DNA of 64,000 bases from JAWVFK01 sp033856175 (GTDB lineage: Bacteria; Actinomycetota; Thermoleophilia; Solirubrobacterales; 70-9): NCBI GenBank assembly GCA_033856175.1, contig JAWVFK010000020.1, forward strand, positions 119,888 through 183,887. The letters run 5' to 3'. The translations under genes were made by a program, and so were the position numbers. Under the pieces are notes generated by a model that worked only from the letters and a program-made list of their open reading frames with translations, was not told the DNA's origin and ran no database searches. Positions 33,133-41,086 of this stretch are shown one piece after another (position 1 is the stretch's first letter; each line of letters opens with the position of its first letter).

Positions 33133-34497
33133 CTAGTAACCGTGCCCGGTGTGCACCGGGTCGGTCACCGGGTGGCCGGCTCCACGCTTGCGCAGGTCAG
33201 CGATCGAGGCCTCGATGTCGTCGGCGAGGGCATCCGCGAGCTCGCGTGTCTGGTTGACCTTGACCAGAACCCGCATGATCTCCTGGTCCTCATTGGCGGG
33301 CGGCAGCTTGTACGCCGGGACCATCCAACCGCGGCGTTTTGCCAGCTCTCCGACGAGGTCCCTGGCGGTGAAGGCCTCTTCGTCGCGGACCCGGAACACG
33401 ACCAGAGGCAGTCGTCGCTCGCCACCGAAAAGAGCGAGAGCGTCCTGGTCGCCGAGCCTCGCCTCCAGGGCCTTGGCGTTGGCGGTCATCATCCGCACGA
33501 ACGACGCGTAGCCGGCGCGCCCGAAGCGAATGAAGTTGTAGTACTGGCCGAGCACGAATGACGAGCTGCCGGAGAAGTTCAGCGTGTAGGTGGCGTCGCG
33601 CTCGCCGAGGTAGTCCTCGTAGAAGATCAGGTCCTCGGGAACCTGATCGTCGTCGCGGAACACGAGCCAGCCGATCCCCGGGTAGACGAGACCGAACTTG
33701 TGGCCCGACACGTTGATGGACTTGACCGAGTCCAAGCGGAAGTCCCAGGCGAACTCAGGGTCCGAGAACGGGAAGACGAAGCCGCCGCTCGCCGCGTCCA
33801 CGTGCAGCGGGACATCCAGGCCCTTGCCGCGCAGCTCGCCGAGCAGAGCGTCGATCTCGACCACCTCGTCGCACTCGCCGGTGTAGGTCGTGCCGACCAC
33901 CGCCACCACGCCGATCGTGTTCTCGTCGATGTGGGGCTTGACCTCCTCCGCCGTCAGGACGGTGCTGCCGCGCGCGATCGGCACCTTCCTCGGCTCGATG
34001 TCGAAGTAGCGGCAGAGCTTGTCGCAGACGACGTGAGCATCGGCGCCATAGACGAGGTTGGGTCGATCGTCTGGCTTGCCATCCCGCTTGCGCGCGGTCT
34101 TCCAACGCCACTTCATCGCCAGCGCAGCCAGCATCACCGCCTCGGATGACCCTGCGCACGCCGTGCCCGGCGACTCGGGCTCGCCCTCGCCATGGAACAG
34201 GTCGTGGAGGATGCAAACGCAACGGTTGGCCACCTCGGCCGTGCGTGGGTACTCGGCGTGGTCGATGAAGTTGCGATGCAGGTTCTCGGCGATCACCGTT
34301 TGCGCCTCCGGCTCCATCGACGTGGTGACGAAGGTCGCCACGTTCTTGCCGGGGTCGCCGTCCAGCAGCACCTCCGAGCGCAGAATGGCGAGAGCCGTGC
34401 GCGGGTCGGAGATCTCCTCCGGCAGCCTCCGGGCGATGGCCGGCTCCGTCAAATAGCGCTCGCCGATCGTCTGATCGGCACCGTCGTGATGAGTCAT
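33133..34497 (-). CDS. gadB: Glutamate decarboxylase
   Basis: A PLP enzyme that converts glutamate to GABA with proton consumption, used in acid resistance. The 454-residue protein is close to the E. coli GadB length (466). It shows GTACAGSSEAVMLAALAMKWRW, VVGTTYTGECDEVVEIDALL, LHVDAASGGFVFPF and the PLP lysine in SINVSGHKFGLVYPG. The C-terminus ends HTGHGY, like the autoinhibitory tail of other Gad proteins with a final His. I start at ATG 34497 because GGAGGGG lies just upstream; the frame itself opens further. No gadC antiporter is visible. Confidence 0.93.
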   Translation of the reverse strand: MTHHDGADQTIGERYLTEPAIARRLPEEISDPRTALAILRSEVLLDGDPGKNVATFVTTSMEPEAQTVIAENLHRNFIDHAEYPRTAEVANRCVCILHDLFHGEGEPESPGTACAGSSEAVMLAALAMKWRWKTARKRDGKPDDRPNLVYGADAHVVCDKLCRYFDIEPRKVPIARGSTVLTAEEVKPHIDENTIGVVAVVGTTYTGECDEVVEIDALLGELRGKGLDVPLHVDAASGGFVFPFSDPEFAWDFRLDSVKSINVSGHKFGLVYPGIGWLVFRDDDQVPEDLIFYEDYLGERDATYTLNFSGSSSFVLGQYYNFIRFGRAGYASFVRMMTANAKALEARLGDQDALALFGGERRLPLVVFRVRDEEAFTARDLVGELAKRRGWMVPAYKLPPANEDQEIMRVLVKVNQTRELADALADDIEASIADLRKRGAGHPVTDPVHTGHGY

Positions 34498-34579
34498 CGG
34501 GTCGCCCCTCCGGTATTGGCGGCGCTCTGCTGCGAAGGCTTGACTGGCGAGAGGTTCACGTTGGCCAGTCGTCGGGCGA

Positions 34580-35212
34580 TCATTCCGCGTCGTAGAGGCT
34601 CTCGGCCGCCAGCAGCTGGTTGCGCTTGTTCCAGAGGTGGATCTCGAGATAGAGCTTGTCGCCGAAGCCGTCGACGGCATCGACGGCGATCAGCGTGAAG
34701 CGGCCGTCCATCACCGGGGTTTGATCGGCTGCCGATCCGTCGAGCTCCGCGGTCGCGGCGTCAGCTCCCTGAACGAGCGGCCGGCCCCAGACGAGGACTA
34801 CCTCGCCGCTGCGGTCGACCTCTCCCCGCCAGGAGCCGATGACGTCGTCGTTGACGTCGATCTTCCAGCCGGGGTTGTCCTCGGCGAGCACGTCGGTGAA
34901 GTCAGCCGAGGCGGCGAAGTCGGTCGGCTCCTCGCCGTCGCTGCGGCGGAAGGAAACCTGGCCGAAGTACTCGATCTCGGCTTCGCCCCGCTTGGCTCGG
35001 GCCAGCGCCGGGACGTAGAAGCGGCCGCCCCAGCCGCGCTCGGGGAACCAGTCGATCTCGACCGGCTCCGCCGCATCTGCCGGCAGCTCGTCGATCTTCT
35101 TGCAGGCGGCGCGGAAGTGCTCGCTCAGCACCTCCGCCCAGCGGCCGTATGGCAGCGCCTCCTGCGAGGCGTCGGCGATGAAGCGGGGGATCGGTTGGAT
35201 GACCGGGGGCAT
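34580..35212 (-). CDS. Hypothetical cytoplasmic protein
   Basis: A 210-residue protein I do not recognise. It has no signal or membrane segment and is rich in Asp, Glu and Trp. It contains EPVEIDWFPERGWGGRFYVPALAR, PGWKIDVNDDVIGSWRGEVDRSGEVVLVWGRPLV and GDKLYLEIHLWNKRNQLLAAESLYDAE. The frame is open further upstream, but ATG 35212 (MPPVIQPIPRF) gives the best start. It lies upstream of gadB on the same strand (82-base gap) and is divergent from the beta-helix gene. The pattern suggests a beta-rich single domain. Confidence 0.65.
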   Translation of the reverse strand: MPPVIQPIPRFIADASQEALPYGRWAEVLSEHFRAACKKIDELPADAAEPVEIDWFPERGWGGRFYVPALARAKRGEAEIEYFGQVSFRRSDGEEPTDFAASADFTDVLAEDNPGWKIDVNDDVIGSWRGEVDRSGEVVLVWGRPLVQGADAATAELDGSAADQTPVMDGRFTLIAVDAVDGFGDKLYLEIHLWNKRNQLLAAESLYDAE

Positions 35213-35276
35213 CAGGGAGGCGAGCCTAGTCGAGAGCGTCTTGCGATCGCCGCTCAGTAGGAATAGGCTGCGCTTG

Positions 35277-37004
35277 ATGAGGGAGGGAGGGTCAGCTCGT
35301 TTGCGCCAGCGTCGCGACGCACGCCACGCGGTCGCCTTGGGGGTCGTTGCGGTGGCGGCAACGATGCTCGTCGCGCCGGCTGCGCAGGCCGCGACCCTGA
35401 CGGTCGCGACCGCGAGCGACACCTCAGCCTCCGCCTGCACATTGCGCGACGCGATCAGCTCGGCGAACGGCGACGCCGACTCAGGTCAATGCGTCGCGGC
35501 CGATCTTCCCTACGGCGCCGACTCGATCGAGTTTGACCCGGCGGTGACCGGCACGATCACGCTCGGCAGCGATCTGCCGGAGATCAGCGACGACCTCTCG
35601 ATCTTTGGGCCCGGTGCGGATCAGCTGGCGATCAGCGGCAACGACGCTCGTCGTGTCCTCTCGGTGCAGAGCTTCGTCCCGTTCGACCTCTCGGATCTCA
35701 CGATTGAGCACGGCAAGGCCCCGACGACGCCCGGCGCCACCAACGGTGGCGGCATCGTCACGGCGGGCGACACGACCCTCGACGGTGTGATCGTCAAGGA
35801 CAACAACGCCGTCCTCACCGGCGCGCCCGACGGCGCCGCGGTCGACGGCGGCGCGATCATCGCCTCCGGGACGCTGACGATCATCAGGAGCACGATCAAG
35901 GACAACCACGCCCGGATCAGCGGCAGCGGCGCGGTCACCGTTCTCGCACGGGGCGGGGCCATCAGCCATCAGTCCGGGACGTTGACGATCGTGCAGAGCA
36001 CGCTCAGCGGCAACGACGCCACGGCCACGGTCACGAGCCCTTCCGGACTCAGCAGCACGCATGGCGAGGGCGGCGCCATCTACATGGACAACACCAACGT
36101 GACGTTCGACCGCAGCACGCTCAGCGGCAACCTTGCCTCCGCATCGGGCAGCACCTGCGTCCCCTGCGGCTTCGACATCAACATCGCACGGGGCGGTGCC
36201 TACCACGAGAACTCTCAGAACAAGGCCTTCCTCGCCAAGGGAAGCACGATCGCCGGCAACATCGTTTCGTCGGGCAGCGCAAGCGGTGCAGGGGGCGCCA
36301 ATCTCTCGGTCAGCGCATTCACTGCCTCAGGGGGCTCGGCCAAGCTCGAGGACACGATCGTCGCCAACCCGATCGGTGCGTCCAACTGCAGCGGCGCCGA
36401 CTTTCCAGCGATGACCTCCGGTGGGTTCAACCTCGAGTTCCCGGTTTCGAACGCTTCCGCCGGCTGCCTCGGCAGCAACGCTCAGTCAACCGATCTCGAG
36501 AACGTCGACCCCCTGCTCGACCCTGCCGGCCTGGCGAACAACGGCGGCCCGACGCAGACGATCGCCCTGCTCTCGACCAGCCCGGCGATCGACCAGGGCA
36601 AGAACTTCGCCGTCGATCCCGACGACCCTGATCCCGACGCCGACCAGCGCGACGACGACGTCGATCTGCCGCGGATCAGCGACAAGCCCTCGCTCGCCAA
36701 CGCCGCCGGCGGCGACGGCTCCGACATCGGCGCCTTCGAGTTCCAGCACGACCTGACGGCGCCGAACACGATGATCGGCTCGCTCAGCATCAACCACAGC
36801 ACCGGCAAGGCAAGGATCCGCTTCTCCTCGACCGAGCCCGGCTCAACCTTCAGCTGCAAGATCGACAGCAAGGCCTTCAAGGCCTGCCACTCGCCGGTCG
36901 TCTACAGGCACCTCAAGGCCGGCCGCCACAAGTTCCGCGTCTTCGCCACCGACGCCGCCGGCAACCCCGACCCGGCGCCCGCGGTCAAGAAGTTCAAGGT
37001 CTAG
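35277..37004 (+). CDS. Secreted right-handed beta-helix protein with CSLREA-type motif
   Basis: A 575-residue exported protein. A signal peptide with a basic start and AVAATMLVAPAAQA is followed by the ACTLRDAISSANG segment (CSLREA-like motif). A long run of parallel beta-helix coils follows, with repeated IxxSTISGN/TLSGN-type turns (for example RSTLSGNLASASG). The C-terminal 80 residues form an Ig-like domain (TFSCKIDSKAFKACHSPVVYRHLKAGRHKFRVFATDAAGNPDPAP) that often ends actinobacterial surface proteins. ATG at 35277. It may bind or cut polysaccharide, but no catalytic residues are clear. Confidence 0.87.
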   Translation: MREGGSARLRQRRDARHAVALGVVAVAATMLVAPAAQAATLTVATASDTSASACTLRDAISSANGDADSGQCVAADLPYGADSIEFDPAVTGTITLGSDLPEISDDLSIFGPGADQLAISGNDARRVLSVQSFVPFDLSDLTIEHGKAPTTPGATNGGGIVTAGDTTLDGVIVKDNNAVLTGAPDGAAVDGGAIIASGTLTIIRSTIKDNHARISGSGAVTVLARGGAISHQSGTLTIVQSTLSGNDATATVTSPSGLSSTHGEGGAIYMDNTNVTFDRSTLSGNLASASGSTCVPCGFDINIARGGAYHENSQNKAFLAKGSTIAGNIVSSGSASGAGGANLSVSAFTASGGSAKLEDTIVANPIGASNCSGADFPAMTSGGFNLEFPVSNASAGCLGSNAQSTDLENVDPLLDPAGLANNGGPTQTIALLSTSPAIDQGKNFAVDPDDPDPDADQRDDDVDLPRISDKPSLANAAGGDGSDIGAFEFQHDLTAPNTMIGSLSINHSTGKARIRFSSTEPGSTFSCKIDSKAFKACHSPVVYRHLKAGRHKFRVFATDAAGNPDPAPAVKKFKV

Positions 37005-37010
37005 CCGGAT

Positions 37011-38078
37011 CTACGCCAGGCATTCGCGCAGATCCGACGCTGCGCGCTCGGGCTCATAAGTGCAGATCTCGACGCCGGTGCCGATCTCGAAGCCGGCCCT
37101 CACCGCGAGCCGTGGCAGCAGGTCGATGTGCCAGTGGAAGTGCTCGGCGCCGCGCGGCGCCGTCCGCACCCAGAGGTTGTAGGGGGGCAGGCCGTCGAAG
37201 CGCTTGGCCAGCGCCTGCATCGCCGTCCGCAGCATCGCCGTGCCCGAGCCGTCCTCACCGAAGCCCGCCGCCGCCTGGCGCGGCAGCACCCGCAGCTCGA
37301 AAGGGCCGCGCGAGGCCCAGGGGCAGATCAGGATGCACTCGTCGTCGATCGCGACGAGGCGCTCGCCGCGACGGACCTCCTCGGCGCCGATGTCCTGCAG
37401 CAGCGCGCCGCCCATCGTCCTCTCGGCGTAGGAGCCGAAGCGCTCGCGCTCGCGGGCGACGTCGGCCGGCACGAACGTCATCGCGTAGAGCTGGGCGTGG
37501 CTGTGCTCGAGCGAGGCCCCGGCGGCGGCTCCCTCGTTGACGATCAGGTGGCAGTAGGCCGCCTCGGCGTGATCGCGCATCCGTTGCCGCCAGGCCTCGA
37601 TCGCCGCGGCGAAGCCCTCCTCGTCGAGCCCCAGCAGCGAGCTGTGGTGCTCGGGCGAGTGGATGATCACCTCGTGCGAGCCGCTGGCCGGCCGGCGCGA
37701 GAACAGATCTGGCTCGGCGCCGCGTCGCGAGCTGGCAAGTGGATCGGCGGGGCTGGCGAGGCCGGTGTCCGGGGCCGCCGCCGCTGGTGCCGCTGCCGCC
37801 GCCTGCGCCCCTGACGGGGTCTGGTTGAGCGCCGGGTAGAGGTTCGGCACCACCCGCGTCAGCCAGCCGGGACCGTTGGTTTCGCCACCGCCCGGTCGGT
37901 TTGCGAAGAGCTCGGCCGGCGTCCGATCCTCATGGCCCTCGCAGAAGGCGCAGTCGCTGGGGTCGGTGTGCTGGTCGGAGCGCGGCGGCTTGAGGCTGCC
38001 CGGGCGGTCGGCTCTGGCCGCCGCCAGCAGCGTCCGCAGGCCGGTCAGCTGGTCGATGCGGACCTCGGGCTCGCTCAA
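37011..38078 (-). CDS. galT: Galactose-1-phosphate uridylyltransferase
   Basis: GalT swaps UMP between UDP-glucose and galactose-1-phosphate in the Leloir pathway. The 355-residue protein has the HIT-like fold. A first zinc-site group (CAFCEGHE) is followed by the active-site triad loop EHSHAQ, where GalT enzymes have HPHxQ and the histidine forms the uridylyl intermediate. The second domain reads EHFHWHIDLLPRL. An Ala/Pro-rich insert (residues about 88-110) replaces part of the usual N-domain. TTG start at 38078. No other gal gene is in view, so the nucleotide-sugar substrate is inferred. Confidence 0.88.
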   Translation of the reverse strand: MSEPEVRIDQLTGLRTLLAAARADRPGSLKPPRSDQHTDPSDCAFCEGHEDRTPAELFANRPGGGETNGPGWLTRVVPNLYPALNQTPSGAQAAAAAPAAAAPDTGLASPADPLASSRRGAEPDLFSRRPASGSHEVIIHSPEHHSSLLGLDEEGFAAAIEAWRQRMRDHAEAAYCHLIVNEGAAAGASLEHSHAQLYAMTFVPADVARERERFGSYAERTMGGALLQDIGAEEVRRGERLVAIDDECILICPWASRGPFELRVLPRQAAAGFGEDGSGTAMLRTAMQALAKRFDGLPPYNLWVRTAPRGAEHFHWHIDLLPRLAVRAGFEIGTGVEICTYEPERAASDLRECLA

Positions 38079-38127
38079 GGTCGAGCTCCGTCGGCGCCGG
38101 GCCCGGGACTGCGGCGGGGGCGGGCCG

Positions 38128-38913
38128 TCACTCGGCCGGAGGCGGCACGGTCTTCGGCTGCGGCCTATCCGGCAGGAAGCTGCTGATCAGGTCGATCGGC
38201 AGCGGGAAGACGATCGTCGAGTTCTGGTCGACCCCCATCTCGAGCAGCGTCTGCAGATAGCGCAGCTGGATCGTCGCCGGGTTGCGGCTGATGATGTCGG
38301 CGGCCTGGGCCAGCTTCTCGGAGGCCTGGAACTCGCCGTCGGCGTTGATGACCTTGGCGCGCCGCTCGCGCTCGGCCTCCGCCTGGCGGGCAATCGCCCG
38401 CTGCATGTTCTCCGGCAGCTCGACGTCCTTGACCTCGACCGTCGTCACCTTTACGCCCCAGGGCTCGGTCTGGTCGTCGATGATCTGCTGCAGGTTCTCG
38501 TTGAGCCGCTCGCGCTCGGAGAGCAGCTCGTCGAGCTCGGCCTTGCCGAGCACCGAGCGCAGCGTCGTCTGGGCGATCTGCGAGGTCGCCTGGAGGAAGT
38601 TCTCGACCTCGACGATCGACTTGTTGGGGTCGACGACGCGGAAGTAGGCGACGGCGGTCACCCGCACCGTGACGTTGTCCCTGGTGATGACCTCCTGCGG
38701 CGGGATGTTGAGGGTGACGGTGCGCAGGTCGACCTTGACCATGCGGTCGAGGATCGGGATCAGCAGGATCAGCCCCGGCCCCTTCTGGGCGATCAGCCGG
38801 CCGAGGCGGAAGATCACGCCGCGCTCGTACTCGCGCAGGACCCGCACGGATGAGCCGAGGAAGAAGAGCCCGCCGACGACGATGATTCCGGCGATCACGA
38901 TCGCGGCGCCCAT
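38128..38913 (-). CDS. Slipin/stomatin-like SPFH-domain protein
   Basis: A membrane-anchored SPFH protein of 261 residues. One N-terminal helix (residues 3-22) is followed by [17 protein letters not shown] and [41 protein letters not shown]. The oligomerising part is [56 protein letters not shown]. Slipins form rings in the membrane and pair with NfeD proteases. ATG at 38913 overlaps the NfeD stop by one base (TGATG), the classic slipin-NfeD operon layout, here with NfeD first. Confidence 0.95.
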   Translation of the reverse strand: MGAAIVIAGIIVVGGLFFLGSSVRVLREYERGVIFRLGRLIAQKGPGLILLIPILDRMVKVDLRTVTLNIPPQEVITRDNVTVRVTAVAYFRVVDPNKSIVEVENFLQATSQIAQTTLRSVLGKAELDELLSERERLNENLQQIIDDQTEPWGVKVTTVEVKDVELPENMQRAIARQAEAERERRAKVINADGEFQASEKLAQAADIISRNPATIQLRYLQTLLEMGVDQNSTIVFPLPIDLISSFLPDRPQPKTVPPPAE

Positions 38914-40253
38914 CAGCTCAATTCCTCCTTGGTCGGGTGCGACTCGGCGACCGGGACGACATCGAGCGTCAGCCCATCGACCGAGACGACGCGGACTCTA
39001 GCGCCGATCTCCAGCGGGCCATCGCCCTCGGCGGGGCGAGCCCGCCAGAGCGCCCCCTTGACGAACACCTGGCCGAGCGGAGCCAGGGCGACGCGGACGA
39101 TTCCCTCGGCGCCGGCCATCTCCTCCCAGCCGGTGTGGATCGGCATTCGCCGCGCCGCCAGCGCGCGCTGGACGACGAGGGCGAAGAAGGCGCCGAGCAG
39201 GCCCGCCACCGCGACGACCGCTGGCACCGAGACCTCGAATGCCGACGAGTGGGTGTCGAAGAGCAGCAGGCCCGACGCGATCAGGGCACCGACACCGGCG
39301 GCGCCGAGGATGCCGTGGGTCGCCAGGTGAGCCTCGGCGAGCATCAGCGCGATCGCCAGCGCGAGCAGGGCGACGCCGGCGACGGTCACCGGCAGCTGCG
39401 CCGTCCCGTAGAGGCCCAGCAGCAGCGACACGCCGCCCAGCGCGCCGGGAGCGATCGCTCCCGGGTTGAAGAGCTCGAAGACGAGCCCGAGGGCGCCGAG
39501 CGAGAGCAGCAGGAAGGCGACCGTCGGGTTGACCAGCAGCTCGAGCAGGTCGTACTGCAGCGGCATGTCGCGGCGCTCCAGCCGCAGCCCGGCCGTGTGC
39601 AGCGTCTGCGCCTTCGGCCCCTTGACGCGGAAGCCGTCGAGCCGGCGCAGTAGATCAGCCTCCGTCGGGGCGACGACGTCGATCAGCCGTGCCCGCAGCG
39701 CCTCGTCGGCGGTGACGTTGGTCGCCCTGCGGACCATCCGCTCGGCCAGCGCCGGGTTGCGCCCGTGCGTCGAGGCGAGCGCGCGGACGAACGCGGACGC
39801 GTCGTTGCGGATCTTGCGGCCGAGCGTCGAGCCGATGTCGCCGCCGGAGGACGAGATCGGGCTGGCCGAGCCGATGTTCGTTTCCGGGGCCATCGCCGCC
39901 ACGTCCGCCGCCTCGGTGATGTAGACGCCGGCCGAGGCGCCGCGGGCCCCGTTCGGCGAGACGTAGACGGCGACCGGCATCGGCGCCGCGAGGACGTCCT
40001 TGATGATCGAGCGCATCGAGCTGTCGAGGCCGCCCGGGGTGTCGAGGCGGATGATCGCCAGGCGTGCGTGCTTGGCGGCGGCCTCGTCCAGCGCCTTGCC
40101 GATCCAGCGCTCGGTCGCCGGATCGATCGTCGCGTTCAGCTCGATCGAGTAGGCGATGCCGGCGGGCGGCGCCGGGGCGGCAGCGGCGACGTGGACCGCC
40201 GCGCCGGTGAGGGCGAGGGAGAGGCTGATCGCGATCCGCAGCCGCCGGCTCAT
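38913..40253 (-). CDS. NfeD-family membrane-bound serine protease (ClpP-like, long form)
   Basis: A long NfeD protein, 446 residues. A signal peptide (residues 1-25) leads to a ClpP-like protease domain with [20 protein letters not shown], the Ser region [12 protein letters not shown] and the Lys region LGRKIRND, as in the archaeal 1510-N protease that cuts stomatin. Four to five membrane helices follow, and then an OB-fold C-terminus ([27 protein letters not shown]). The frame is open upstream, but ATG 40253 heads the signal peptide. It partners with the slipin gene immediately downstream. It probably processes slipin or other membrane proteins. Confidence 0.93.
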   Translation of the reverse strand: MSRRLRIAISLSLALTGAAVHVAAAAPAPPAGIAYSIELNATIDPATERWIGKALDEAAAKHARLAIIRLDTPGGLDSSMRSIIKDVLAAPMPVAVYVSPNGARGASAGVYITEAADVAAMAPETNIGSASPISSSGGDIGSTLGRKIRNDASAFVRALASTHGRNPALAERMVRRATNVTADEALRARLIDVVAPTEADLLRRLDGFRVKGPKAQTLHTAGLRLERRDMPLQYDLLELLVNPTVAFLLLSLGALGLVFELFNPGAIAPGALGGVSLLLGLYGTAQLPVTVAGVALLALAIALMLAEAHLATHGILGAAGVGALIASGLLLFDTHSSAFEVSVPAVVAVAGLLGAFFALVVQRALAARRMPIHTGWEEMAGAEGIVRVALAPLGQVFVKGALWRARPAEGDGPLEIGARVRVVSVDGLTLDVVPVAESHPTKEELS

Positions 40254-40323
40254 CGGTCCATTATCGACCAGCCCGATCGACCAGTCCGAACGCGCCCGGC
40301 GAGGGCCGCGGAGCCGCGGCCGG

Positions 40324-40896
40324 CTAGCGGGCGTAGCGGGCGACGTCGGCCGCGAGCGCTGCCTCGTCCGCGTAGGCGCCGACGTGGGTGAAGGCGAGCT
40401 TGCCGGCGCGGTCGTAGTAGGCCGTCGAAGGGAAGCCGAGCGTCGCCCTGAACGAGGCGGCGATCTTCTGGTCGGGGTCGGAGAAGCTCGGGTAGGGAAC
40501 CGGGTACTCCCTGAGGAAGGTCGTTGCCTCTGCCGCGCTGTCGTTCGCGTCGACGCCGAGGAAGGCGACCCGCTTGCCGAGCCGCGCCGAGAGCCGCTGG
40601 AAGAATGGGAACTCGGCCCGGCAGGGCCCGCACCACGAGGCCCACTTGTTGACGACGACGGGATGGCCGCGGAGGTCGGCGATCTGGCGCTCGAAGGCGG
40701 GCACGCCGCCGCCCAGCAGGCGGTTGCCCTGGCGATGCAGCGCCGCCAGCTTGGGCGGCGAGCCGGCCAGGGCGCGGGCGTAGTCGGGCGGCTTGCCGCC
40801 GTAATCACCGCCGCCTGCACCGCCGCAGGCGGCGACGCCGAGCGCCAGCATCAGGCAGGCGAGGGCGGTCGAGATCTGGAGGGCCGTGCGGACCAT
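40324..40896 (-). CDS. TlpA-like thioredoxin-fold lipoprotein
   Basis: A 190-residue secreted disulfide reductase type. The signal peptide has lipobox GVAAC, so it is anchored on the outer face of the membrane. The thioredoxin fold shows VVVNKWASWCGPCRAEFPFFQRL with the CGPC active site, FLGVDANDSAAEATTFLREYPVPYPSF and the cis-Pro loop FPSTAYYD. TlpA/ResA-like proteins keep apocytochrome c Cys residues reduced, which fits the ccm genes 10 kb away. ATG at 40896, 70 bases upstream of the NfeD gene. Confidence 0.92.
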   Translation of the reverse strand: MVRTALQISTALACLMLALGVAACGGAGGGDYGGKPPDYARALAGSPPKLAALHRQGNRLLGGGVPAFERQIADLRGHPVVVNKWASWCGPCRAEFPFFQRLSARLGKRVAFLGVDANDSAAEATTFLREYPVPYPSFSDPDQKIAASFRATLGFPSTAYYDRAGKLAFTHVGAYADEAALAADVARYAR

Positions 40897-40910
40897 TTGC
40901 TTGGCTGGGC

Positions 40911-40940
40911 TTGGCGCTCGGGGGCCGACGGTGGTTTAAT
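40911..40940 (+). promoter_or_regulatory. Candidate promoter for the helicase gene
   Basis: A TTGGCG hexamer (40911-40916) and a TTTAAT hexamer (40935-40940) are spaced by 18 bases and face the helicase gene, about 145 bases upstream of its ATG. The region is otherwise GC-rich, so TTTAAT stands out. The 5' leader would be over 130 bases long; I see no known riboswitch in it. Confidence 0.45.
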
Positions 40941-41086
40941 GGTTGCGGTCCGTCCGAGCTGGACCTAGGGGATCGTCGGCTCAGGCTCTTCGCAAACCGC
41001 CGAGGCCGGCGTCCTCTCAGTGAGATTAACTGTCCCACGGCTGACTCACGTATGGCCGGCGGGGCGCGTGACCAGAAAGCCTTTCG

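Noticed and set aside
35100..35276. Upstream extension of the beta-helix gene
   Set aside because: The extra codons run antisense into the neighbouring gene and lack a signal peptide; ATG 35277 gives a normal exported start.
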